From: Pseudomonadales bacterium
Lineage (GTDB): Bacteria > Pseudomonadota > Gammaproteobacteria > Pseudomonadales > Pseudohongiellaceae
NCBI GenBank assembly: GCA_024234395.1
Contig: JACKOH010000002.1
Coordinates: 682,001 to 746,000, forward strand
Direction: 5' to 3'
Length of the DNA: 64,000 nt
The position numbers were made by a program, and so were the translations under genes. The notes beneath the pieces were generated by a model, which saw nothing but the letters and a program-made list of their open reading frames with translations, did not search any database and was not told the origin of the DNA. Positions 24,698 to 34,255 of the stretch are shown piece after piece; the stretch's first letter is position 1; the number at the start of each line of letters is the position of its first letter.

Positions 24698-27121
24698 ATG
24701 AGCAAAGAATCGAATTACAACTCGGAGAGTATCAAGGTTCTAAAGGGCCTGGATGCTGTTCGAAAAAGACCGGGCATGTATATCGGGGATACCGACGATG
24801 GCACCGGACTTCACCACATGGTATTCGAGCTGGTCGATAACTCGATAGATGAAGCGCTGGCCGGTTATTGCAATGAAATCAATGTCACCATCCATGTCGG
24901 AGAGTCGGTAACTGTCGCAGACAACGGCCGGGGCATTCCGACGGAAATGCATAAAGAAGGGGTGTCGGCAGCCGAAGTCATCATGACGGTACTTCATGCT
25001 GGAGGCAAATTTGATGACAACAGTTACAAGGTGTCAGGGGGTTTGCATGGTGTAGGGGTTTCCGTGGTCAATGCCCTGTCGGAAGAACTGACGCTTACAA
25101 TCCGCCGGGATGGTCAGGTTCACGAGCAGATTTATCGACATGGTGTTCCTCAGGCACCATTGGCGGTGATTGGAGAAACCGAGGGTACCGGCACCGAATG
25201 TACCTTCAAGCCCTCCCGTGACACCTTTTCCAATGTTGAGTTTCACTACGATATCCTGGCCAAAAAGCTGCGCGAGCTGGCCTTCCTCAATGCCGGAGTC
25301 GCCATTCGCCTCACTGACGAAAGAACCGGTAAAACAGACCTTTATAAATACGACGGTGGTTTGAAGGCGTTTATTACCTATCTCAATACCAATAAGAACA
25401 CCGTCAACAAAATGTTTTATTTCAGTTCCGAGCGGCAGGAAGATGGCATCACTGTCGAAGTGGCTCTGCAATGGAACGATTCCTATCAGGAAAATATTTT
25501 CGCTTACACCAACAATATCCCGCAGCGGGATGGGGGTACCCACCTGGCCGGTTTTCGAGCGGCAATGACACGGGTTCTGAACAATTATATCGATAAGGAA
25601 ATGACTTCGAGAAAAGGCAAGGAAGTCAGTACCACAGGGGACGATGCCCGGGAAGGACTCACCGCAGTCATTTCAGTTAAGGTTCCCGATCCGAAGTTCT
25701 CCTCGCAAACCAAGGACAAGCTGGTTTCCTCAGAGGTTAAAGCTGTCGTTGAACAGGAGATGACCAGTCATCTGACAGATTATCTGTTGGAAAATCCGCA
25801 GGAAGCCAAGCTGATTGTCGGCAAGATCATTGAAGCGGCACGGGCTCGGGAAGCGGCGCGTAAGGCACGAGAAATGACCCGCAGAAAAGGGGCGCTGGAT
25901 GTAGCCGGACTGCCAGGAAAACTGGCAGATTGCCAGGAAAAGGATCCTTCACTTTCCGAGATTTATATCGTGGAGGGTGATTCTGCGGGTGGGTCTGCCA
26001 AACAGGGCCGCAGCCGAAAGTATCAGGCGGTTCTGCCATTGAAAGGAAAAATCCTCAATGTCGAGAAAGCCCGCTTCGACAAAATGCTCGGCTCAGCGGA
26101 AATCGGGACCCTGATCAAAGCACTGGGCTGTGGAATCGGTAATGAGGATTTCAATCCCAACAATCTGCGCTATCACCGGATCATTATCATGACTGACGCG
26201 GATGTCGATGGGTCTCATATTCGGACCCTGTTACTGACATTCTTTTTCCGGCAAATGCGGGAGCTGGTGGAAAGAGGCCATGTCTACATCGCGCAACCAC
26301 CACTTTACAAAGTTCGTAAAGGTAAACAGGAGCAGTACCTGAAGGACGATGCCGAGCTGGCCGCCTATCAGACCCAGGTGGCACTGGATGGTGCCAGCCT
26401 GTACATAAGTAAAGACTCCCCACCAATATCGGGGGATTCGCTGGAATCCATTGTTAAGGAATACAACCATGCCCACGCGATAATCAGCAGACTGGGCCGA
26501 TTTTATCCGGCTGAAATCCTGGAATCGATGATATATACCCCGTCGATCAGTGACGATCTGTTGACAGACGAATCCAGTGCCCGCAGCTGGGTTGATAAAC
26601 TCGCTGTGGTACTCGCCGAACGCCACCCGGAGGTAAGCGCTTACTATAAGCTGGGAGTCAAGCATGACAGGGAGCGACACGTATTTCTGCCGGAAGCCAT
26701 GTTGAGCCTGCATGGATTGAAAAGAACTTTTACTTTCAGCAGGGATTTTTTCGGCTCGGGAGAATACCGGGCCCTGACGCGGCTGGGAAATACCCTGGAA
26801 GGTTTACTGGAATCCGGCGCCTATGTGCAACGGGGCGAAAAAACTCACGAAGTGGCGAATTTTGATCAGGCCATCAAGTGGTTGATTTCGGATGCCATGA
26901 AGGGTCACTACCTGCAACGCTATAAAGGACTGGGAGAAATGAACCCGGAACAATTGTGGGAAACCACCATGGATCCGGAAAATCGTCGCATGCTACAGGT
27001 GACCATCGACGACGCCATCGGCGCCGATCAGTTGTTTACCACGTTGATGGGTGACCAGGTGGATCCGCGACGTGAGTTTATCGAAGCTAATGCTTTGTCG
27101 GTGGAAAACCTGGACATCTGA
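24698..27121 (+). CDS. gyrB: DNA gyrase subunit B
   Basis: GyrB is the ATPase subunit of gyrase, which introduces negative supercoils. From ATG 24698 (GGGG 7 bases upstream) the product is 807 residues. It opens MSKESNYNSESIKVLKGLDA, has the GHKL ATPase fold (DNSIDEALAG, NGRGIPTE, GGLHGVGVSVVNALS), the TOPRIM segment EGDSAGGSAKQGR and PLKGKILNVE, and DADVDGSHI for metal binding. The C-terminus is QRYKGLGEMNPEQLWETTM to NLDI. Length equals E. coli (804). A TTG ten codons upstream is less likely. Confidence 0.99.
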   Translation: MSKESNYNSESIKVLKGLDAVRKRPGMYIGDTDDGTGLHHMVFELVDNSIDEALAGYCNEINVTIHVGESVTVADNGRGIPTEMHKEGVSAAEVIMTVLHAGGKFDDNSYKVSGGLHGVGVSVVNALSEELTLTIRRDGQVHEQIYRHGVPQAPLAVIGETEGTGTECTFKPSRDTFSNVEFHYDILAKKLRELAFLNAGVAIRLTDERTGKTDLYKYDGGLKAFITYLNTNKNTVNKMFYFSSERQEDGITVEVALQWNDSYQENIFAYTNNIPQRDGGTHLAGFRAAMTRVLNNYIDKEMTSRKGKEVSTTGDDAREGLTAVISVKVPDPKFSSQTKDKLVSSEVKAVVEQEMTSHLTDYLLENPQEAKLIVGKIIEAARAREAARKAREMTRRKGALDVAGLPGKLADCQEKDPSLSEIYIVEGDSAGGSAKQGRSRKYQAVLPLKGKILNVEKARFDKMLGSAEIGTLIKALGCGIGNEDFNPNNLRYHRIIIMTDADVDGSHIRTLLLTFFFRQMRELVERGHVYIAQPPLYKVRKGKQEQYLKDDAELAAYQTQVALDGASLYISKDSPPISGDSLESIVKEYNHAHAIISRLGRFYPAEILESMIYTPSISDDLLTDESSARSWVDKLAVVLAERHPEVSAYYKLGVKHDRERHVFLPEAMLSLHGLKRTFTFSRDFFGSGEYRALTRLGNTLEGLLESGAYVQRGEKTHEVANFDQAIKWLISDAMKGHYLQRYKGLGEMNPEQLWETTMDPENRRMLQVTIDDAIGADQLFTTLMGDQVDPRREFIEANALSVENLDI

Positions 27122-27151
27122 GCGGTTGCCGCCAGCTTTTCTGCCGCAACT

Positions 27152-27880
27152 TCAGCTCTCAGCTCTTTCACCTACGACCTGTTGCCGGACCCATTGCTCA
27201 ACTCTGGCGGTGAGAGCTGAAGCATCGTCCTGGCCGGAAGCCAGCGGCAGGCCGATCTGAACATGGACAGTTCCCGGCTGCTTCAGAAATTTATGCGCCG
27301 GCCAGCATTGTCCGGAATCGTGTGCTATCGGCAGAATCGGTACCGCGGCTGAGATTGCCAGCTTGGCACCGCTGCGAGAAAAGGATTTAACCTGGCCCGG
27401 CAGTGCGCGGGTTCCTTCCGGGAAAATAAAAACCGACCTGCCACTTTCAAGTCGGTCCCGACCCTGAACCAGAATTGAGCGGCTGGCTTCATGACGTTTA
27501 CTGCGGTCGATGGCAATTGGTTTTACCAGGCGCATGGCCCAGCCATACACCGGTATCTCCAGCAATTCCTTCTTGAGTATCGGACAGATTGGCGCCAAGT
27601 GCCGATACAGGAACATTGTTTCCCATTCACTCTGGTGATTGGCGAGCACGACTACCGGTTCCGAAGGGACATTTTCCAGTCCTGTGACTTCATAGCGAAT
27701 GCCACAACAGATTCGCAGCCAGCCGAGCATCAGCCAGCACCACAATTTATGAAAGAGATGTTGCTTCGACTCAGGAAGAAACCAGACCACTGCCAGGGAG
27801 ATGACCGCCAGGGTCAGCGTTACCACTACATACCCGACGTAGAACAACAGGGATCTGAGAAATAATGTCAGTTTTTTCAT
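27152..27880 (-). CDS. plsC: 1-acyl-sn-glycerol-3-phosphate acyltransferase
   Basis: PlsC-type acyltransferase converts lysophosphatidate to phosphatidate in phospholipid synthesis at the inner membrane. The 242-residue product has one or two N-terminal membrane segments (about 8-35). Motif I is NHQSEWE (His82, with Glu87 in place of the usual Asp, a common variant), followed by AIDR and motif III FPEGTR. It overlaps the end of gmhB by 4 bp (ATGA), so the two are translationally coupled, and converges on gyrB with a 30-bp gap. Confidence 0.93.
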   Translation of the reverse strand: MKKLTLFLRSLLFYVGYVVVTLTLAVISLAVVWFLPESKQHLFHKLWCWLMLGWLRICCGIRYEVTGLENVPSEPVVVLANHQSEWETMFLYRHLAPICPILKKELLEIPVYGWAMRLVKPIAIDRSKRHEASRSILVQGRDRLESGRSVFIFPEGTRALPGQVKSFSRSGAKLAISAAVPILPIAHDSGQCWPAHKFLKQPGTVHVQIGLPLASGQDDASALTARVEQWVRQQVVGERAES

Positions 27881-28428
27881 TGCAACTGCAGAGATAGAAT
27901 TCGCTTTACCGCTTCATGTAGATCGTCGACTATCTGAACACCCAGCAAGTCCTTTTCACTGCAGGAGGCGCGAGTCTGTTCCCCCTTCCCGGTAAGGACC
28001 AGAAATGGAATACAGCCGCTGGTCTTAGCAACCTGAAGATCCTTCAGACTGTCTCCCACGAAGGGGACGCCCTGTAGCGGCACGTCGAACTCCCGGGAGA
28101 TCTCCTCAAGCAGACCCGGTTCGGGTTTTCGGCAGTGACAGCCTTCGTCGGGGCCATGTGGACAATAGAACACGGCGTCTACAACACCACCGGCCCGCTC
28201 TGTCAGACTGCACATTTTCTGATGGATACGGGCCAGGGTATAGCTGTCGAACAGGCCTCTGGCAATACCGGACTGATTGGTTGCCACCGCCACCCGGAAA
28301 CCGGCCTGGCTCAGAGCTGCAATTGCAGCCAGGCTTCGCTCAATCGGAATCCACTCTTCGGGGGACTTGATATAATCATCAGAGTCCTGATTGATCACAC
28401 CATCCCGGTCCAGAATCACCAGTTTCAC
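27877..28428 (-). CDS. gmhB: D-glycero-beta-D-manno-heptose-1,7-bisphosphate 7-phosphatase
   Basis: GmhB removes the 7-phosphate of heptose bisphosphate on the route to ADP-heptose for the LPS inner core. The 183-residue HAD-family product has motif I LDRDGVIN (Asp8/Asp10), VATNQSGIARG, the zinc-knuckle cysteines and histidine in CPHGPDEGCHCRKP (about 107-120) and VGDSLKDLQVA. Length is typical (E. coli 191). It lies between glyS and plsC, the common Pseudomonas-type order. Confidence 0.95.
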   Translation of the reverse strand: MKLVILDRDGVINQDSDDYIKSPEEWIPIERSLAAIAALSQAGFRVAVATNQSGIARGLFDSYTLARIHQKMCSLTERAGGVVDAVFYCPHGPDEGCHCRKPEPGLLEEISREFDVPLQGVPFVGDSLKDLQVAKTSGCIPFLVLTGKGEQTRASCSEKDLLGVQIVDDLHEAVKRILSLQLQ

Positions 28429-28481
28429 ACACTCAGTCCCGGCTCTTGAGCTATACCTAATTTACGGTCTGGTCCTGTCGA

Positions 28482-30560
28482 TCAGGCGTCGTGCAGGTAG
28501 GAAATGTCCGCGACCCGCAGGAATAATTTCCTCAAGTGCGCCAGCAGTGCAAGTCGATTATCTCGTAGTGGGGCATCGTCGACCATCACCATGACATCAT
28601 CAAAGAATCTGTCCACCGGCTCCTTCAGTGCTGCCAGTTCTTCCAGACCTTTCCTATAGTTTCTCGCATCGAAATATGGCGCCACTTCTAATTCTTTAGA
28701 ATCAAGTACATCGGCCAGTTCTTTTTCGGCCGGTTCAAGAAACAGGGCCGAATCGATTGCTGAATCGGAAACGCTGGCATCGACATCCTTGAGGATGTTG
28801 GCCACCCGCTTGTTGGCACTAGTAAGAGCCTTCGCTTCGTCGAGAGAGCGAAAATGGTTTACCGCCAGAATACGGCTATCGAAGTCCAGCGGATTTGTCG
28901 GTTGTACCGCCAGCACCGATTGATACACATCGGTGGCTATACCCTTGTCCTGGTACCAGAAGCGGAACCGTTCCAGAAAGAAATCGAGAATCTGCCGATT
29001 TACTTCCGCAGCCGGTTTCAGGAATGCGAAATTCTCTACTGCGGAGTCGATGCAGTCTTTCAGATCGAGATCCAGCTTTTTTTCCACCAGTATTCTCAGG
29101 ATACCGATCGCCGCACGGCGCAGGGCGAACGGGTCTTTCGACCCGGTTGGCGGTTGACCGATTACAAACAGTCCCGCTACGGTATCGATTTTTTCCGCCA
29201 GGGAAACAATGCTGCCGGTTAACGATTCCGGCAGGTTGTCACCGGCATGCCGGGGCATGTACTGTTCGTTCAGTGCCGCGGCGACTTCCGGATCCTCCCC
29301 GTCGTGCAGGGCATAGTAATAACCCATGATGCCCTGCAGTTCCGCAAACTCCCCGACCATGTTGGTGACCAGGTCGCACTTGCCGAGTTGCGCAGCCCGT
29401 TCGCAGGCATCGGATTTTCCACCCACCTGTTTCGCGATCAGTCTGGCAAGGCTGGCCACCCGCGCGGATTTCTCGTAGACGGTGCCCAACTGTTGCTGAA
29501 AAACGATCTGTTTAAGACGTTCGCGGCGACTTTCCAGGGTTTCCCTGCGGTCGGTCTGAAAAAAGAAATCCGCGTCCGCCAGTCTGGGACGGATCACCCT
29601 TTCGTTCCCTTCGATCACCTTTGAGGGATCCCTGCTCTCGAGATTGCTGACGGCAATAAAGTGAGGAAGCAGATCCCCGTTGTCCCCGACCAGGTAAAAG
29701 CATTTCTGGTGGGAGGTCAGCGAAGAAACCAGAGCCTCCTTCGGTACCTCGAGAAAGCGCTGGTCAAAATCTCCGGTCAATGCTACCGGCCATTCCACCA
29801 GGCTGGCCACTTCATCCAGCAACGCCGCATCTATTACCACGTTGGCCGAATGTTCCGTGGCCTGCGCCTGAACCAGATCGCGTATTTTCGATTTGCGCGA
29901 TTCGAAATCCGCAATTACATAACCGCGGCATTCCAGCACCGAGGCGTACTCTGCAGGAGATTTGATTGTCAGACTGTCCGGATGATGGAAACGGTGACCG
30001 AAGGTAACGTCTCCGGCCTTGATGCCGAGGATGGTGGCATCGACCGTCTGTTCACCGAACAGAATCAATATCCAGTGTACCGGGCGTACGAATTCTTCCC
30101 GAGAACTTCCCCAACGCATGCGCTTTGGTATCGGTAATTTATCGAGGGCAGACTGAACCAGATCCTGCAGCAGTTCCCCGGTGTCTCTTCCTTTTACGTG
30201 GGAACGGTACAGCAATTTGACGACACCGTCCTTGTCACCCTGTTCGAGATCCTTGACTTCCACGTTGCAGGAGCGGGCAAATCCCTCGGCAGCCCGGGTC
30301 GGCTTGCCTTCCTTGTCAAACGCCGCAGCAACGGCGGGACCGAATTTCTCGACGTCGCGGTCGGCCTGGGAAGTTGCCAGACCATTGATTCGCACCGCGA
30401 GCCGTCTGGGCGTGGCGAACCACTCGCTTGACGCGAATGCCAGGCCTGCTGCCGCCAGCCCGCTTTCCATTCCGGCCAGGAATGCTTGGCCCAGCGACTT
30501 GAGCGCTTTCGGGGGCAGTTCTTCAGTGCCGATTTCAACCAGTAAATCTTTTTCAGCCAT
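28482..30560 (-). CDS. glyS: glycine--tRNA ligase beta subunit
   Basis: Beta subunit of the heterotetrameric bacterial glycyl-tRNA synthetase. The 692-residue product begins MAEKDLLVEIGTEELPPKALK, the family signature, and contains RRLAVRI, PIPKRMRWG and an HD-like segment, with a C-terminal anticodon-binding region ending in LRKLFLRVADISYL. Length matches E. coli (689). It is 44 bp downstream of glyQ. Confidence 0.98.
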   Translation of the reverse strand: MAEKDLLVEIGTEELPPKALKSLGQAFLAGMESGLAAAGLAFASSEWFATPRRLAVRINGLATSQADRDVEKFGPAVAAAFDKEGKPTRAAEGFARSCNVEVKDLEQGDKDGVVKLLYRSHVKGRDTGELLQDLVQSALDKLPIPKRMRWGSSREEFVRPVHWILILFGEQTVDATILGIKAGDVTFGHRFHHPDSLTIKSPAEYASVLECRGYVIADFESRKSKIRDLVQAQATEHSANVVIDAALLDEVASLVEWPVALTGDFDQRFLEVPKEALVSSLTSHQKCFYLVGDNGDLLPHFIAVSNLESRDPSKVIEGNERVIRPRLADADFFFQTDRRETLESRRERLKQIVFQQQLGTVYEKSARVASLARLIAKQVGGKSDACERAAQLGKCDLVTNMVGEFAELQGIMGYYYALHDGEDPEVAAALNEQYMPRHAGDNLPESLTGSIVSLAEKIDTVAGLFVIGQPPTGSKDPFALRRAAIGILRILVEKKLDLDLKDCIDSAVENFAFLKPAAEVNRQILDFFLERFRFWYQDKGIATDVYQSVLAVQPTNPLDFDSRILAVNHFRSLDEAKALTSANKRVANILKDVDASVSDSAIDSALFLEPAEKELADVLDSKELEVAPYFDARNYRKGLEELAALKEPVDRFFDDVMVMVDDAPLRDNRLALLAHLRKLFLRVADISYLHDA

Positions 30561-30604
30561 CTTCGATGCAACCTGGAATTAGGGAACCGGAGGTTCCTCA
30601 GATG

Positions 30605-31534
30605 TCAGTTTTCGAGAAATTCCTTACGAAGGGACTCGGGGGCCAGCGGAAAACCAAGCTTTTTACGGCTATCGTAATAGGCTTCCGCCACCATACGGGA
30701 AAGCGCTCTGACCCGAAGAATAAAGCGCTGTCTTTCGGTGACCGAAATCGCCTGGCGGGCGTCCAGCAGATTGAAATAATGGGAGGCCTTAAGCACCTGC
30801 TCGTAGGCCGGCAAGGCCAGGCCATTCTCAATCAGTTTCTGACATTGGGATTCACAATCATCAAAACAGCGGAACAGCAACGCGGTATCCGCCTGTTCAA
30901 AATTGTAGGCGGACATCTCCACTTCGTTCTGTTTAAACACGTCCCCGTATGTCACGACCCCATTGGGACCGTCGGTCCAGACGATATCGTAGATGCTGTT
31001 CACGCCCTGCAGGTACATGGCAATGCGCTCAATCCCGTAAGTGATTTCGCCGCTCACCGGAAAACAGTCGAGACCGCCGACCTGCTGGAAATAGGTAAAC
31101 TGGGTGACTTCCATGCCGTTCAGCCACACTTCCCAACCCAGTCCCCAGGCCCCCAGTGTCGGAGACTCCCAGTTGTCCTCGACAAACCGGATATCGTGAA
31201 TGGAAGTGTCGATGCCGAGACTTTCCAACGAAGCCAGATACAGTTCCTGGATGTTATCCGGAGACGGCTTGAGGATGACCTGGAACTGGTAGTAATGCTG
31301 CAGGCGATTCGGGTTCTCCCCATAACGACCATCAGTCGGTCGCCGGCAGGGTTGTACGTAGGCGGTGTTCCAGGTTTCCGGCCCAATGGAACGCAGGAAC
31401 GTGGCCGGATGGAAGGTTCCGGCGCCCACTTCCATATCCAGCGGCTGCAAAACCACACAACCGTAATTCGCCCAGTACTGTTGCAAGGCGAGAATAAGTC
31501 CCTGAAACGTTTTTAGGTCTGGCTGACTGCTCAT
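30605..31534 (-). CDS. glyQ: glycine--tRNA ligase alpha subunit
   Basis: Alpha (catalytic) subunit of tetrameric glycyl-tRNA synthetase. The 309-residue product has FQGLILALQQYWANYGCVV, MEVGAGTFHPATFLR, PCRRPTDGRYGENPNRLQHY and NGMEVTQFTYFQQVGG, all highly conserved in the family. Length agrees with E. coli (303). It heads the glyQ-glyS-gmhB-plsC series; its promoter should lie in 31535-31740, shared divergently with the acyltransferase gene. Confidence 0.98.
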   Translation of the reverse strand: MSSQPDLKTFQGLILALQQYWANYGCVVLQPLDMEVGAGTFHPATFLRSIGPETWNTAYVQPCRRPTDGRYGENPNRLQHYYQFQVILKPSPDNIQELYLASLESLGIDTSIHDIRFVEDNWESPTLGAWGLGWEVWLNGMEVTQFTYFQQVGGLDCFPVSGEITYGIERIAMYLQGVNSIYDIVWTDGPNGVVTYGDVFKQNEVEMSAYNFEQADTALLFRCFDDCESQCQKLIENGLALPAYEQVLKASHYFNLLDARQAISVTERQRFILRVRALSRMVAEAYYDSRKKLGFPLAPESLRKEFLEN

Positions 31535-31740
31535 TCAGAATTCCTGGAGCCCGATTAAAGGAAAGAGAGACTCCCGTCTATAAAAAAGGGCTGCAATTAT
31601 CCTTGATTCCATTGAACATATCTATACCGCAGCCAACGGACTGCCGGGGCTGGAAACGCAGGCACGGTTTGCCAAGTTGTCTGCAGCGATAAATTGTGAT
31701 TCCATTCGGCCGGGATGTAATCCGGTGAAATTCAGAAACA

Positions 31741-32643
31741 GTGAAACATGACGTAAGCGATCGATGGAGATACAGGCTGGCCCGAGGCCTGTTGCAACTA
31801 TGCGCCTGGCTTCCTCTCGGTTTCGTTCAGGCCGTGGCCAGCCTGCTCGGGACTGCCATGAATGTGGGTCCCACCCGGATGCGCCAGACTACCCGCCAGA
31901 ACCTGCGGCTCTGTTTTCCCGAACTGTCCGAAACTGAAGTCAACAGGCTGGCTGCGCAAAGCCTCCGGGAAACCGCGAAAACCGCCCTGGAAATGGGTAA
32001 ATGCTGGCTGCTGCCGCTGGATCGGGTCCTGGCGCTGGTACGCGAGGTGGAGGGTGAACAGATCATGGCCCGGGCCTGGGCGGAGAACAAAGGCATAATT
32101 CTGCTGGCACCGCATCTGGGAAACTGGGAAGTCTTCGGCTACTACTTCACCGAACGCTACCCCTCCACATTCATGTATCAGCCACCCAAGAATCTCTATT
32201 TCGATACCATGATAAAGAACGCCCGCAGCCGCGGTCGCGCCAGACTTACCCCTACCAACCGACAGGGGGTGGCGCAGCTACTGAAGGCCCTGAATCAGGG
32301 AGAAATGGTCGGCCTGTTGCCCGATCAGGAACCCACCGAGGAAGGCGGTGAGTTTGCTCCTTTTTTCGGGACACCGGCCCTTTCCATGACCCTGGTATCC
32401 CGGCTGGTGCAGCGCACCGGAGCCAGAGTGCTCTGTGGTTTCGCCGAACGGCTGCCCCGCGGAGCCGGTTTCCGTCTCAGAGTGCGGGAGGCCGATCCAC
32501 AGATTTACGCCGCCGATCTGCAGGCTTCGGTAGCCGGTCTGAACCGGAGTGTGGAGAGCTGCGTAACGGAAGCGGTCGCCCAGTACCAATGGGAATACAA
32601 GCGTTTTAAACGACGGCCGGATGGCTCCCGGCTGTACCGCTGA
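31741..32643 (+). CDS. LpxL/HtrB-family lysophospholipid acyltransferase
   Basis: Member of the lipid A late-acyltransferase family, which normally adds a secondary acyl chain to Kdo-lipid A on the inner leaflet. The 300-residue product has an N-terminal hydrophobic segment (about 15-40). The catalytic HX4E motif is in APHLGNWE (His125/Glu130), followed by TPTNRQGVAQLLKAL, PDQEP and FFGTPALS. The same fold serves several lipids (lauroyl, myristoyl, ornithine lipid), so the exact substrate is not assigned. The GTG start lacks a strong ribosome site. It is divergent from glyQ and converges on trkH. Confidence 0.88.
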   Translation: MKHDVSDRWRYRLARGLLQLCAWLPLGFVQAVASLLGTAMNVGPTRMRQTTRQNLRLCFPELSETEVNRLAAQSLRETAKTALEMGKCWLLPLDRVLALVREVEGEQIMARAWAENKGIILLAPHLGNWEVFGYYFTERYPSTFMYQPPKNLYFDTMIKNARSRGRARLTPTNRQGVAQLLKALNQGEMVGLLPDQEPTEEGGEFAPFFGTPALSMTLVSRLVQRTGARVLCGFAERLPRGAGFRLRVREADPQIYAADLQASVAGLNRSVESCVTEAVAQYQWEYKRFKRRPDGSRLYR

Positions 32644-32714
32644 CCGCCACTGGAAAGGGCGAACCGACCTGGCTTATCCAACCTGTTCAGCCTAACGGAA
32701 GGCGCGGTGGCCTG

Positions 32715-34166
32715 TTACCTGCGCCAGAAGGTCGGGGTAAACAGTACCAGCAGCGTGAACACTTCCAGGCGTCCCATCAGCATGGTCAGGCATAGTATCC
32801 ATTTGGCCGTGGCGGGCAGGTCGCCATAGTGAAGAGCAACGCCTTCCAGGCCGGGTCCGAGATTGTTGATACAGGCACCCACGGCGCTGAAAGCGGTGAC
32901 GATATCCAGTCCGGTGGCCAACAGAGCCAGCAACATGGTCATGAACACCATGACATAGACCGAAAAAAATCCCCAGACCGCTTCCATGACCCGGTTGGAC
33001 ACCGCATTCCGGCCCAGCTTGATAGGAAACTCGGCACGTGGATGAATCAGTCGCTGCACTTCACGAAGACCCTGTTTAAATATCAGCAGGATGCGGACCA
33101 CCTTGATGCCGCCACCAGTGGAACCGGCGCAGGCGCCAATGATGGCACCATAAAGCAACAGGTTCGGCAGAATGGTCGGCCAGGTACTGAAGTCCGCTGA
33201 GGTGAAGCCCGTGGTGGTGGTCACGGACACCACCTGAAACAGGCCTTTTATCAAAGAGTCACCGAGGTCATAGGTGTTGGAGATGCGCAACACGACAATG
33301 GTGATCACCGCAATCAGTGACAGGATAAAGACATAAAATCGGGTTTCCGGATCATCCAGATACTGGCGCAGGCTGCGCCGGTTCCAGGCAGTAAAATGCA
33401 GGGCGAAATTGATTCCGGCAATAAACATGAAGACTACTGCCACCAGCTCCACCGCCGGATTATTGAAATAGGCGATGCTGGCATCGTGCGTGGAGAAACC
33501 GCCAATGGCGATGGTGGCGAAACTGTGGGTAATGGCATCGAACAGATTCATTCCCACCATCCAGTAGGCCAGCGCACAGGCCAGGGTCAGGGCGAGATAA
33601 ATGTACCAGAGAGCCTTGGCAGTTTCCGCCAGGCGCGGCACCAGCTTATTGTCTTTGACCGGTCCGGGCATTTCAGCCCGGTATAACTGCATCCCTCCGA
33701 TGCCCAGCATCGGCAATACCGCCACTGCCAGTGCGACTATGCCCATGCCGCCAAGCCATTGCAGCTGTTGTCGGTAAAACAGTATCGACCTGGGCAGCTC
33801 ATCGATGCCGGTAATGACCGTTGCTCCGGTAGTGGTGAGTCCTGAAATAGATTCAAACACCGCGTCGGTGAAGGTCAGCATGGGATCCGGAGCAAACAGG
33901 AAGGGAAGACAACCGAAGGTGCCCAGAACGGTCCAGAACAGGACAACCACCAGGAAGCCGTCACGGGTGTGCAGTTCCTGCTTCGAACGGAAGGTCAGCA
34001 GAAACAGGATCAGACCGATGGAAAAAGTGATCAGCAGCGGTGCGCCAAATTCGAATAACGTGTTTTCCCGATAAATCAGGGCCACGACCATGGGCGGCAG
34101 GTTACTGAAAAAACTGAACAGCATCAGCAGGATGCCGAGAATCTTGACTATGATGGAAAAGTGCAT
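32715..34166 (-). CDS. trkH: Trk potassium uptake channel subunit TrkH
   Basis: TrkH is the membrane pore of the Trk K+ uptake system. From ATG 34166 the product is 483 residues, exactly the E. coli length. It is a multi-pass membrane protein with four pore repeats whose selectivity-type segments include GLTTTGATV, IAIGGFSTHD, TTTTGFTSADFS and GACINNLGPGL. A TTG four codons upstream is less likely, since AGG lies 6 bases before this ATG. It follows trkA by 89 bp, so the channel and its regulator are one unit. Confidence 0.96.
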   Translation of the reverse strand: MHFSIIVKILGILLMLFSFFSNLPPMVVALIYRENTLFEFGAPLLITFSIGLILFLLTFRSKQELHTRDGFLVVVLFWTVLGTFGCLPFLFAPDPMLTFTDAVFESISGLTTTGATVITGIDELPRSILFYRQQLQWLGGMGIVALAVAVLPMLGIGGMQLYRAEMPGPVKDNKLVPRLAETAKALWYIYLALTLACALAYWMVGMNLFDAITHSFATIAIGGFSTHDASIAYFNNPAVELVAVVFMFIAGINFALHFTAWNRRSLRQYLDDPETRFYVFILSLIAVITIVVLRISNTYDLGDSLIKGLFQVVSVTTTTGFTSADFSTWPTILPNLLLYGAIIGACAGSTGGGIKVVRILLIFKQGLREVQRLIHPRAEFPIKLGRNAVSNRVMEAVWGFFSVYVMVFMTMLLALLATGLDIVTAFSAVGACINNLGPGLEGVALHYGDLPATAKWILCLTMLMGRLEVFTLLVLFTPTFWRR

Positions 34167-34255
34167 GGTACCTGGCAATGACGCCCGATTTTCGGCAGCA
34201 GATCAGGCTGATATTGCATTGCAAGTTCCCCGGAAGTGTCTTGAAAGACGGTCCC